From NCBI GenBank assembly GCA_964367845.1, contig CAYIYW010000033.1, positions 1 to 5,488 of the forward strand: 5,488 nucleotides of DNA, written 5' to 3'. Positions 1 through 5,488 of this stretch are shown here, piece after piece. The translations under genes were made by a program, and so were the position numbers. This DNA is from JAHFLV01 sp964367845. GTDB taxonomy: Bacteria > Patescibacteriota > Minisyncoccia > Phycocordibacterales > DATGWK01. A model generated the notes under the pieces. That model saw nothing but the letters and a program-made list of their open reading frames with translations. It was not told the DNA's origin and ran no database searches. The stretch's first letter is position 1. Every line of letters begins with the position of its first letter.

Positions 1-362
1 TGCACAATCAGCCAAGCCGTCAACACAAACAGGAACCCGATAAGGACTTTTGTGAAGATTTCTTTGGCTTTTGCGACCTGACTTTCATTTCCGCGTGCCG
101 TCAACATAAGAATACCCGCCCAGGCAAAAGCAATCGTCGCAACCGGAATAGAAAGAAGAATGAGAAAATTCATTATGTTTTTGGCCAACTGAATAAGGTC
201 GTCAAAATCACATTGGTCGGTAGCACCGCCGTCACAAGGAATCCCAATGGACTGGGCGTGAACTGAAACCGGCGGAAAGAAAACCGGCGACCCGATGACG
301 ACAAAGACGAAGGAAAGCGTGAGGGCAAAAATTAAAAGTTTTTTAATGGGGTTTTTAATCAT
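1..362 (-). CDS. TrbC/VirB2-like pilin-family membrane protein (partial, C-terminus beyond window)
   Basis: The first 120 codons are present and the frame is still open at base 1, so the 3' end is missing. Residues 1-36 look like a Sec signal peptide: a basic start (MIKNPIKK), a hydrophobic core at about 9-29, and a V-H-A signal peptidase I site after residue 36. A short polar segment with two cysteines (C43, C51) follows and could form a disulfide outside the membrane. Next come a hydrophobic helix at about 63-89 (ending AWAGILMLTA), a polar loop with GNESQVAKAK at 91-100, and a second helix from about 105 (KVLIGFLFVLTAWLIV). This signal peptide plus two-helix layout matches the small TrbC/VirB2-type pilin proteins common in Parcubacteria. 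The family call is from remembered pattern, not a search, and the exact role (pilus subunit, DNA uptake or secretion) is unknown. The ATG at 362 is supported by an in-frame TAA nine bases upstream and by AAGGA at 374-378. It lies 49 bp after the solute-binding protein gene and has its own good promoter. Confidence 0.8.
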   Translation of the reverse strand, partial: MIKNPIKKLLIFALTLSFVFVVIGSPVFFPPVSVHAQSIGIPCDGGATDQCDFDDLIQLAKNIMNFLILLSIPVATIAFAWAGILMLTARGNESQVAKAKEIFTKVLIGFLFVLTAWLIV

Positions 363-373
363 TTTTCGTTAAT

Positions 374-378
374 TCCTT
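374..378 (-). promoter_or_regulatory. Ribosome binding site of the pilin-like gene
   Basis: AAGGA on the minus strand ends 11 nt before the ATG at 362, a little longer than the ideal spacing. It is the only recognisable Shine-Dalgarno sequence ahead of any gene in this window. It lies across the left end of one of two 9-bp direct repeats (ATTAACGAA on the minus strand, at 377-385 and 365-373). Confidence 0.5.
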
Positions 379-386
379 CGTTAATG

Positions 387-415
387 CTTATATGGCCGTT
401 TTAGATATGTTTCAA
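387..415 (-). promoter_or_regulatory. Sigma-70-type promoter for the pilin-like gene
   Basis: On the minus strand there is a -35 box TTGAAA (410-415, five of six matches to TTGACA), a spacer of exactly 17 nt, and a -10 box TATAAG (387-392, five of six matches to TATAAT). The -35 box contains the TGA stop codon of the preceding solute-binding protein gene. Transcription would start near 380, giving a leader of roughly 18 nt that carries the AAGGA. This is the best consensus promoter in the window. It implies that the pilin-like gene can be expressed independently of the gene before it. No terminator separates the two genes, so read-through is also possible. Confidence 0.65.
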
Positions 416-1716
416 GGCCGTTTCAAAACCGCATCAAGTTGCTCGTGCGCTTTTGAAACCGCTTGGGCCGTGCCGGCCCGTCCGGCGGTTACCGACTCAA
501 TCATTTCCTTAAAAATCAGCCCTAATCTCGCCGGCTCGGGCGAAAGCCAACCTCTGGCCTGAATTGCGCCATCATAAAAAACCGACAAAAACGCTTCCGG
601 CGGGCGCGATGCGAGTAATTCTCTCCTGACCGGCGGTAAATTTGTCACTTTAGCAAGCGCCAAAATACTTTGAGTGTTCGTCAGTTTATACGCCACTTGA
701 TAAGCCGAGGCGACATTTGCAGAATTTTTTGCAATCGCCAGCACTGCCATCCGACCGAAAGTAACAATTCGCTCGGAGCTCTTTGATTGCAGGACTGGCG
801 CGACGGCGAAGTTCAGATTGGGATTTTTGAGACGAATATCCGAGAGTTCCGAAGCAAAGCCGAAATAAAGAGCGAGGTCGCCCGACAGGAAAAAGTCCTT
901 TGATTCCGGGAGCGCTCTGTTCCATGAGTAAAACGGCTTAAGCGGGTTGGCAAACTCGGTATAAAAATTGAGAGCTGAAACTGCAGGCGAAACGGTGTTT
1001 TCAAGCCGTTGATTGAAAAGATTATATACCGCCCCGTCTTCCGGCCTTCGGGCGGTTATCGGATTCCCGGCCTGCATGACAAGCAGTCCGAGAATTTCGC
1101 TCGCATTGGTGATGTTGCCATACTCGCCGAAAGCGATGACGCTTTTATTGATGTTGAGATTTGCATCCTTCTTTGTCAAACTGGCGGAAAGACCGTAAAT
1201 TTCGCTCCAGTATTTAGGCGGAACGCTCAATCCGGCATTGGAAAAAATGTCCCGATTCCAATACATTACCATCGGGTCAATGAGAAACGGCAGGCCGAGA
1301 AAACCGTCTCCGAAGATGAACAATTCCCCTTCCTCAATAAAAGAATTCTTAAAATCACGCTCCGGAAAGGCAGTGAACGGAATCGGAATAATTTTATCCT
1401 GATGCTTCAGCACGCCGTCTTGGGACAAGAAGAAGAGGTCTGGGCCTTTGCCCACCGCCAACGCCTCAAGAAATTCCTGGTCAAACGCATCCTTCCTCTT
1501 CTCAATATATGTTATTTTGACGGTTTTATCCTGGTCCAAACCGGCTTCCTTGAGAAAACTCTCAAACATGCCACTGCTCATCGTCCCCCAAATCGTCGCC
1601 GTGGCGATGTTTTTTGATTTTGAACTCTGACCAAAAGCGAAAACCAAGACACCGATAAGAATGAAAGCTCCGAAAATTCCGGTCAGAATCAGTTGAAATT
1701 TGCTCATTCCCTTCAT
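412..1716 (-). CDS. Family 1 extracellular solute-binding protein, N-terminally anchored or secreted, no lipobox
   Basis: This 434-aa protein resembles the MalE-type family 1 solute-binding proteins of ABC importers, which usually carry sugars or other small organic solutes; the ligand here cannot be told. Residues 8-28 form one hydrophobic segment after a short basic start. It is either a signal anchor or a Sec signal (a possible AFG cleavage site near residue 29). There is no cysteine for lipoprotein attachment. The mature part shows family signposts: GPDLFFLSQD (91-100), GLPFLIDPMVMYWNRDIF (141-158, the usual 'GLP...D...YYN.D.F' region), a PPKYWSEI stretch at about 166-173, and FFLSGDLALYFGFASEL near 275-291. 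The C-terminal segment (about 410-431) is helical and alanine-rich. No permease or ATPase gene is visible nearby, so it is an orphan here, as often seen in CPR genomes. The ATG at 1716 or the one at 1707 could be the start. Neither has a well-spaced Shine-Dalgarno sequence; AAGGGA directly abuts the second ATG. Confidence 0.85.
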   Translation of the reverse strand: MKGMSKFQLILTGIFGAFILIGVLVFAFGQSSKSKNIATATIWGTMSSGMFESFLKEAGLDQDKTVKITYIEKRKDAFDQEFLEALAVGKGPDLFFLSQDGVLKHQDKIIPIPFTAFPERDFKNSFIEEGELFIFGDGFLGLPFLIDPMVMYWNRDIFSNAGLSVPPKYWSEIYGLSASLTKKDANLNINKSVIAFGEYGNITNASEILGLLVMQAGNPITARRPEDGAVYNLFNQRLENTVSPAVSALNFYTEFANPLKPFYSWNRALPESKDFFLSGDLALYFGFASELSDIRLKNPNLNFAVAPVLQSKSSERIVTFGRMAVLAIAKNSANVASAYQVAYKLTNTQSILALAKVTNLPPVRRELLASRPPEAFLSVFYDGAIQARGWLSPEPARLGLIFKEMIESVTAGRAGTAQAVSKAHEQLDAVLKRP

Positions 1717-1735
1717 GCTCTTTGTATTTTGTTTT

Positions 1736-1764
1736 TTTATATCCTGCCTTTATCGCGCTTGCTA
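1736..1764 (-). promoter_or_regulatory. Weak candidate promoter for the solute-binding protein gene
   Basis: In the 57-bp gap after the methyltransferase gene, the minus strand has TATAAA (1736-1741, five of six -10 matches). It lies 17 nt downstream of TAGCAA (1759-1764), a poor -35 match. A rival -10-like hexamer, TAGAAT, lies at 1766-1771 without a good -35. The gap has no hairpin and no T-run on the coding strand, so co-transcription with the methyltransferase gene is equally possible. Confidence 0.25.
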
Positions 1765-1773
1765 TATTCTACA

Positions 1774-2352
1774 CTATTTAACATCCACCAACCCCATGCT
1801 CTGCACTTTTTTTGCATTGGGATTGTCAGATTTTTTGAACACAAAACCGTAGTGGTGCAAACCGGCCGAAATTTCCTTTTCTAATCCGAAACCGGCTTGT
1901 TCAAAAAGCGTTCGGCATTTTTCTTTTAAAAATACGGATTTCGGCTCCGGCCCGATTCCGCCGAAAGAATCCAACCAATCAATCACGAGCAGTTTGCCGT
2001 CCGGGCGCATTACTCGAGCGATTTCGCGAGCCAGATTTTCCTTATGATTAATTTGAAACAAAACATTAGCGACGATACCGCGCTCAATAACTCCGCTTTT
2101 AAGTTTTGTCCCGCCCGAGCCGTCAAAATCGGACCAAACGATTTCAATATTGAATAAATGGGCCTTTTCCGCCTCGCGTTTAAGCGTTACCAAAAGGTCT
2201 TTTTGAACATCAAGAGCGAAAACCTGACCAGACAGCCCGACCGCCCGACCAAGAAGGAGAGCGTAATGCCCGGCGCCTGAACCAAAGTCGGCCACTTTCA
2301 TCCCCGGAGCGATGTCAAACTGGGCTAAATTTTTTTGAGGGTCGGAGAACAT
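1774..2352 (-). CDS. Class I SAM-dependent methyltransferase (Methyltransf_11/25-like), substrate unknown
   Basis: This 192-aa cytoplasmic protein has the Rossmann-type methyltransferase core and little else. Motif I is VADFGSGAGHY (20-30), the glycine-rich SAM-binding loop. An acidic residue at the end of the second strand, D48 in VFALDVQ, would bind the ribose hydroxyls. SDFD (74-77) fits the adenine-contact region. ANVLFQI (95-101) is strand 4, and RPDGKLLVIDW (116-126) is the strand 5 signature of UbiE/ArsM-like small-molecule methyltransferases. A GLHHYGFVFKK stretch (164-174) ends the fold, followed by a short polar tail. The closest general resemblance is to UbiE-type enzymes, but nothing fixes the substrate and no quinone-pathway gene is nearby. 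The ATG at 2352 is well defined because an in-frame TAA lies 15 bases upstream. It has no Shine-Dalgarno sequence, and a -10-like hexamer ends only 9 nt before it, so the mRNA may be leaderless. Confidence 0.85.
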   Translation of the reverse strand: MFSDPQKNLAQFDIAPGMKVADFGSGAGHYALLLGRAVGLSGQVFALDVQKDLLVTLKREAEKAHLFNIEIVWSDFDGSGGTKLKSGVIERGIVANVLFQINHKENLAREIARVMRPDGKLLVIDWLDSFGGIGPEPKSVFLKEKCRTLFEQAGFGLEKEISAGLHHYGFVFKKSDNPNAKKVQSMGLVDVK

Positions 2353-2361
2353 GATTGGTTT

Positions 2362-2396
2362 ATCTTACACCGTTAGGAGTTTTGTTGGTAGGCATA
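2362..2396 (-). promoter_or_regulatory. Probable promoter of the methyltransferase gene, with the element shared with gyrA
   Basis: The minus strand reads TATGCCTACCAACAA (2382-2396). A -10-like TAAGAT (2362-2367) then lies 17 nt after the TACCAA part of that block. The ATG at 2352 follows the -10 by 9 nt, so transcription would start within about three bases of the start codon. The same block at the same spacing occurs upstream of gyrA. The -35 match to TTGACA is poor, so the conserved block may be an atypical -35 or an activator site. Confidence 0.45.
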
Positions 2397-2451
2397 AATT
2401 CTGGAAATATCATCACAAAGAAGACCCGCAGACAATGATATTTCCAGAATT
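2397..2451. repeat. Perfect 17-bp inverted repeat with 21-nt loop between gyrA and the methyltransferase gene
   Basis: The arm AATTCTGGAAATATCAT (2397-2413) is matched exactly by its reverse complement at 2435-2451. The loop is 21 nt (2414-2434). The stem starts three bases after the gyrA stop codon (2455-2457). On the other side it abuts the conserved promoter block at 2396. In gyrA mRNA it would form a long, mostly A/U hairpin with no U-tract after it, so it is not a standard intrinsic terminator. It could protect the gyrA 3' end, act as a weak or factor-assisted terminator, or be a DNA operator for the methyltransferase promoter. Confidence 0.8.
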
Positions 2452-2454
2452 CAA

Positions 2455-4995
2455 CTAAAAACAAATCAGCGAGGCGATTTGGTCTTTGTCGCGGAGTTTC
2501 ATAATCCTCACCCCTTGAGTTGAACGGCCGAGAAGCGGAATTTCTTTCACGCCCGTCCGGATAACTTGGCTTTTTTGAGAAATCGCGACGAGTTCTTCGG
2601 TCTCCTCGGTCACAATCATGCCGGAAATTATATCACCGGTTTTTGGAGTGACTTTTGAGGTCTTAATGCCCGAGCCGCCGCGTTTTTGAATTTTATACTC
2701 GTCCGTTTCTGTCCGCTTGCCGTAACCGTTACTGCTGATTATGAGCAATGATGGATTTTTATCTTCTTTGGAAATTATCTGGGCCCCGACGATTCTGTCG
2801 CCTTTGCCGAGGCGCATCGCTCGGACGCCGCCCGCTCCTCGGCCCATTTCCCGAATGTCCGACTCTTTGAAGCGGATTGATTGACCCTTATTTGTTACGA
2901 GAATCGCGCTGTCGCCCTTGCCGACAAACGAGGCCGATACAAGTTGGTCGCCGGCTTTGAGTTTGATGGCGATTAAACCGCTCCGCCGAACGTCATGGAA
3001 ACTGGCCGCCGCCACTCTTTTGCCGACGCCATTTTTGGTAATCATTAAAAGAGACAATTTTTCTGTCTTGCCGTCGTCACCCGACAATCCGCCGCCCGAA
3101 ACACCACCTTTTGATGCTCCCTTCATCTCTTTCGGCATAACCAGAATTGAAGTAACTTTTTCATCGGCCTCAAGAGCCACAAAATTGACCAGCGACTTGC
3201 CTCTTGTCGCCCGTTTGCCTTCCGGCAATTCAAACATTTTTATCTGATAGACCTTGCCTTTGTCGGTAAAAAACAGAACATCGCTGTGAGTGTTGCCAAT
3301 CATTAAGTGAGTCACGAAGTCCTCTTCTTTTGTTTCAAGGTCAACGACTCCGACGCCGCCACGTTTTTGTCTGCGGAATTCTTCGGGCTTGGTGCGCTTG
3401 ACATAACCGCCGGCGGTCAAGACCAGAGCATTTTCTTCCTCCGGAACAAGGTCCTCAACCGAAAGAATCCTCGCCCCCTGCTTCATGATGAGCGTCCGGC
3501 GGGCATCACCGTATTTCTCGGCAATTTCTTTTATCTCGGCTTTGATAATATCCACGATTATTTTTACACTGCCGAGAATTTCTTTGCACTTCTTGATGAA
3601 TTGCTGAATAGCGTTGAGCTCGTCTTCCAGTTTTTTCCGCTCAAGACCAGCCAGTTTTTGAAGCTTCATGTCAAGAATCGCCGTCGCTTGAAGTGCGCTG
3701 AACTTAAACTCGTTCATCAGATTCCGATGGGCTTCGGCGGTGTCTTTTGAGGCCTTGATGAGCTTGATTATTCTGTCTATATGGTCAAGAGCTTTGGTCA
3801 GACCGAGTAAAATGTGCTCGCGTTCCATGGCCTTTTTGAGGTCATATTCTGTCCGCTTGCGAACAACCGTTTTGCGGTGACCGATGAACTCGGAAAGCAT
3901 GCTTTTGAGCGAAAGCGTCTGGGGCACGCCGTCAACAAGCGCCACCAAATTGTAGTGAAAAGCTTCTTCCAGTTGAGTGTGCTTGTAGAGCGCGTTCAAA
4001 ACCTTCTGGGGATGACCGCCGCCCTTAAGGTCAATTACGATGCGAATATCCTTTGTTGATTCGTCGCGAAGACCTTTGATGCCTTCAAGTTTTTTCTCGC
4101 GGACAAGGTCGGCGATTTTTATGATTAAATCGGACTTGTTGACCCGATACGGAATGGCCGAAATAACAATCTGATTGACTCCGGCTTTGGTCTCAACAAT
4201 TTCGGCCACGCCACGCACGACCACTCCGCCTCGGCCGGTGGCGCAAGCGTGATGAATGTCTTTTCGGCTGAAAGCGACACCGCCGGTCGGAAAGTCCGGC
4301 CCTTGAACAAATTCCAATAAATCCTCGGTCGTGGCATCGGGGTGGTCAATCAGATGAGAAAGGGCCTGCGACACTTCGCCCAAGTTGTGAGGCGGAATGT
4401 TTGAGGCCATACCGACAGCAATGCCCAATGTGCCGTTCAGCACAAGGTTTGGTATGGCCGAGGGCAAAACAGTCGGTTCTTTTTTTGTGCTGTCATAGTT
4501 TGCCCTCCATAAAACGGTCTCCTTTTCAATGTCGCGGAGAATTTCCGCTGAAAGCCGAGACATTTTGGCCTCGGTATAACGCATGGCGGCCGCCGGGTCG
4601 CCGTCAATATTTCCAAAGTTGCCTTGACCCAAAATAAGCGGATAGCGCATCTTGAAATCCTGAGCCATTTGGACCATTGAATCGTAAACCGCCACATCGC
4701 CGTGCGGATGATAGTTGCCGAGCACATCGCCGACCACGACCGCCGATTTTCGGAATTTTGCCGACGCCGTCAGACCTTTTTCCAACATGGCATAAAGAAT
4801 CCGGCGATGAACCGGTTTAAGACCGTCCCGAACATCGGGCAATGCTCGGGCGGTGATAACGGACATGGCATAGTCAAGATACGACTCCTTCATTTCGGTC
4901 GTTATGCTTCGGTCTATGACATTTGCCGAAAAAGGCGACGGCACAGCCACCCCGTCCCCTTCTTTCTTGGGTTTTTTTGAATCCTTATCGCTCAT
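2455..4995 (-). CDS. gyrA: DNA gyrase subunit A (type IIA topoisomerase)
   Basis: This 846-aa subunit cuts and rejoins DNA in the A2B2 gyrase that introduces negative supercoils using ATP hydrolysed by GyrB. Numbered from the ATG, the breakage-reunion domain covers about 28-490 and begins with the family signature SYLDYAMSVI and RALPDVRDGLKPVHRR. The quinolone region is YHPHGDVAVYD (95-105), and the catalytic tyrosine is Y140 in AAAMRYTEAK. A coiled-coil region (about 375-490) carries the C-gate. The C-terminal domain has six beta-pinwheel repeats, seen at VLTAGGYVKR, VLFFTDKGKVYQI, LLMITKNGVGKRV, AILVTNKGQSIRF, LLIISSNGYGKRT and LVAISQKSQVIRT. The GyrA box QKRGGVG (543-549) favours GyrA over ParC. 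A lysine-rich N-terminal extension of about 17 residues and a Gly/Ser-rich insert at 624-647 are lineage extras. Val replaces the usual Ser at E. coli position 83. A GTG at 4998 is an alternative start overlapping the upstream stop by one base. An in-frame TGA just upstream excludes anything much longer. No Shine-Dalgarno sequence is visible. Confidence 0.97.
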   Translation of the reverse strand: MSDKDSKKPKKEGDGVAVPSPFSANVIDRSITTEMKESYLDYAMSVITARALPDVRDGLKPVHRRILYAMLEKGLTASAKFRKSAVVVGDVLGNYHPHGDVAVYDSMVQMAQDFKMRYPLILGQGNFGNIDGDPAAAMRYTEAKMSRLSAEILRDIEKETVLWRANYDSTKKEPTVLPSAIPNLVLNGTLGIAVGMASNIPPHNLGEVSQALSHLIDHPDATTEDLLEFVQGPDFPTGGVAFSRKDIHHACATGRGGVVVRGVAEIVETKAGVNQIVISAIPYRVNKSDLIIKIADLVREKKLEGIKGLRDESTKDIRIVIDLKGGGHPQKVLNALYKHTQLEEAFHYNLVALVDGVPQTLSLKSMLSEFIGHRKTVVRKRTEYDLKKAMEREHILLGLTKALDHIDRIIKLIKASKDTAEAHRNLMNEFKFSALQATAILDMKLQKLAGLERKKLEDELNAIQQFIKKCKEILGSVKIIVDIIKAEIKEIAEKYGDARRTLIMKQGARILSVEDLVPEEENALVLTAGGYVKRTKPEEFRRQKRGGVGVVDLETKEEDFVTHLMIGNTHSDVLFFTDKGKVYQIKMFELPEGKRATRGKSLVNFVALEADEKVTSILVMPKEMKGASKGGVSGGGLSGDDGKTEKLSLLMITKNGVGKRVAAASFHDVRRSGLIAIKLKAGDQLVSASFVGKGDSAILVTNKGQSIRFKESDIREMGRGAGGVRAMRLGKGDRIVGAQIISKEDKNPSLLIISSNGYGKRTETDEYKIQKRGGSGIKTSKVTPKTGDIISGMIVTEETEELVAISQKSQVIRTGVKEIPLLGRSTQGVRIMKLRDKDQIASLICF

Positions 4996-4997
4996 CA

Positions 4998-5429
4998 CTA
5001 ATAGTGTATCACAGAATCACCCTTATTTGTAGGCATATTCCGCCCATTTGTTTGACCGTCAATTTGGTCCCAAGTTCCGTTCATTTCGGCTTTTTTTTGT
5101 TCCAGAGAGATAACTTGAAGCTCTTTAAGTTCGTTTTGGGCTTCATAATTTGTTGCTTTCAGGTAATCGCTGAAAGAACTCCATTGCGTTTTTATCGCGC
5201 TAAATGATTGGGCAAAATTTCGCTGAAAAGTGGCCACCGGCCCTTGTTTGATTTTGGTCTTTTCGACCGAATTTTTGGCCAGAACCGCCTGTTCGGAAAC
5301 GGCGTTCGGAAAAACCGTGGTGACCCAAACGCCGACAATTACAAGCGTTACCGCGAGTGACACGCCAAACGCGACGGCCCGCCGATAGGTCTCTGACTTC
5401 CCGCGCAATGTCTCAATAAATTTGTGCAT
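4998..5429 (-). CDS. Hypothetical single-pass membrane protein upstream of gyrA
   Basis: I do not recognise this 143-aa protein. It has a basic N-terminus (HKFIETLRGKSETYRR), one clear transmembrane helix at about 18-40 (AVAFGVSLAVTLVIVGVWV), and a polar, Lys/Gln/Glu-rich tail of about 100 residues. The tail includes a probably helical stretch at about 75-115. The positive-inside rule puts the N-terminus in the cytoplasm and the tail outside. Small membrane proteins of this shape are frequent in Parcubacteria. The stop codon TAG at 4998-5000 shares its last base with the alternative GTG start of gyrA, and the ATG of gyrA lies two bases further on, so the two genes are probably co-transcribed and may be translationally coupled. 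The last residues (MPTNKGDSVIHY) are encoded by DNA that also looks like the gyrA promoter. The ATG at 5429 has no Shine-Dalgarno sequence. The topology is confident; any function would be a guess. Confidence 0.8.
   Translation of the reverse strand: MHKFIETLRGKSETYRRAVAFGVSLAVTLVIVGVWVTTVFPNAVSEQAVLAKNSVEKTKIKQGPVATFQRNFAQSFSAIKTQWSSFSDYLKATNYEAQNELKELQVISLEQKKAEMNGTWDQIDGQTNGRNMPTNKGDSVIHY
5003..5037 (-). promoter_or_regulatory. Probable internal promoter of gyrA, inside the end of the upstream gene
   Basis: The minus strand reads TATGCCTACAAATAA (5023-5037). A -10-like TACACT (5003-5008) then lies 17 nt after the TACAAA part of the block. The gyrA ATG at 4995 begins 7 nt after the -10, the usual distance to a transcription start, which implies a leaderless mRNA. 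The block matches 13 of 15 bases of the one before the methyltransferase gene, with identical distance to the -10. It lies within the last codons of the 143-aa gene, so gyrA could be expressed both from here and by read-through. Confidence 0.4.
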
Positions 5430-5445
5430 TTTGTGTTTGTTAATT

Positions 5446-5473
5446 TATTTATCAGTTATTATTTATCAGTTAT
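5446..5473. repeat. Exact tandem repeat, two 14-bp units
   Basis: TATTTATCAGTTAT occurs twice in a row with no spacer (5446-5459 and 5460-5473), 17-44 bp upstream of the 143-aa gene. On that gene's coding strand each unit reads ATAACTGATAAATA. The stretch is very A/T-rich and would cover the expected promoter region. Only weak -10-like hexamers (such as AATAAT) are visible, with no convincing -35. It may be simple slippage duplication in an A/T-rich promoter region, or a pair of binding sites about 1.3 helical turns apart. Confidence 0.75.
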
Positions 5474-5488
5474 CGTTTTTGACTATTT

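Noticed and set aside
412..414. TGA being read as glycine (the code of Gracilibacteria/Absconditabacteria)
   Set aside because: None of the five genes contains an internal TGA. The only TGA used ends the solute-binding protein gene at a natural length, and the other visible stops are TAG.
1009..1617. Open frame of about 200 codons on the plus strand, opposite the solute-binding protein gene
   Set aside because: It is entirely antisense to a well-supported gene, its translation shows no recognisable domain, and it has no promoter or ribosome site. It is a shadow of the codon usage of the real gene.
2360..2395. The 11-codon frame MPTNKTPNGVR as an independent gene
   Set aside because: It has no ribosome site and overlaps the candidate methyltransferase promoter. 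It is mentioned only as an alternative reading of the repeated block.
2397..2451. Calling the palindrome after gyrA an intrinsic terminator
   Set aside because: There is no U-tract after the stem, the stem is A/U-rich and the loop is 21 nt. It is therefore listed as an inverted repeat only.
4125..4727. Alternative minus-strand frames within gyrA
   Set aside because: They overlap the highly conserved breakage-reunion domain of GyrA in another frame and give arginine/proline-rich, unstructured translations.
2455..4995. Calling the topoisomerase ParC rather than GyrA
   Set aside because: A clear GyrA box (QKRGGVG, 543-549) and six pinwheel repeats are present, with a second similar motif (QKRGGSG) later. 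ParC normally lacks an intact box.
1..5488. tRNA, rRNA, CRISPR array, insertion sequence or prophage signals
   Set aside because: I saw no cloverleaf-like segment, no regularly spaced repeat-spacer pattern, no transposase or integrase motif and no target-site duplication.

Overview
The window looks like chromosomal DNA from a Candidate Phyla Radiation (Patescibacteria) bacterium, most likely a Parcubacteria-type lineage. This is inferred from protein content and style: a small two-cysteine TrbC/VirB2-like pilin, an orphan family 1 solute-binding protein with no lipobox, a lineage-flavoured GyrA, and genes that mostly lack Shine-Dalgarno sequences. None of the five genes has an internal TGA, so there is no sign of the TGA=Gly code used by Gracilibacteria and Absconditabacteria. 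No species assignment is possible from the sequence alone.

All five genes lie on the minus strand, so they read from right to left. From the right edge: a tandem 14-bp repeat (5446-5473) precedes a 143-aa single-pass membrane protein of unknown function (5429-4998). Its stop codon touches the start of gyrA (4995-2455), the DNA gyrase A subunit. A 102-bp gap follows, holding a perfect 17-bp inverted repeat and a probable promoter. Then come a class I SAM-dependent methyltransferase (2352-1774), a membrane-anchored or secreted solute-binding protein (1716-412), and a pilin-like secreted membrane protein that runs off the left edge (362 to below 1). The coding density is high and no stretch over 300 bases lacks a gene.

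The left part (solute-binding protein plus pilin-like protein, the latter with a near-consensus promoter) may be a cell-surface or uptake module. The right part (membrane protein plus gyrA) is housekeeping. The methyltransferase between them has no evident functional link to either side.

The most unusual signal is in the intergenic DNA. A 15-nt element (consensus TATGCCTAC[A/C]AA[T/C]AA) occurs upstream of both gyrA and the methyltransferase. In both places it lies at exactly the same distance from a -10-like hexamer, which itself sits only 7-9 nt before a start codon without a Shine-Dalgarno sequence. This suggests a shared promoter class that produces leaderless mRNAs. Its three differences all fall at third codon positions of a short MPTNK reading, so a peptide-level explanation cannot be excluded. 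I found no clearly new multi-gene system.
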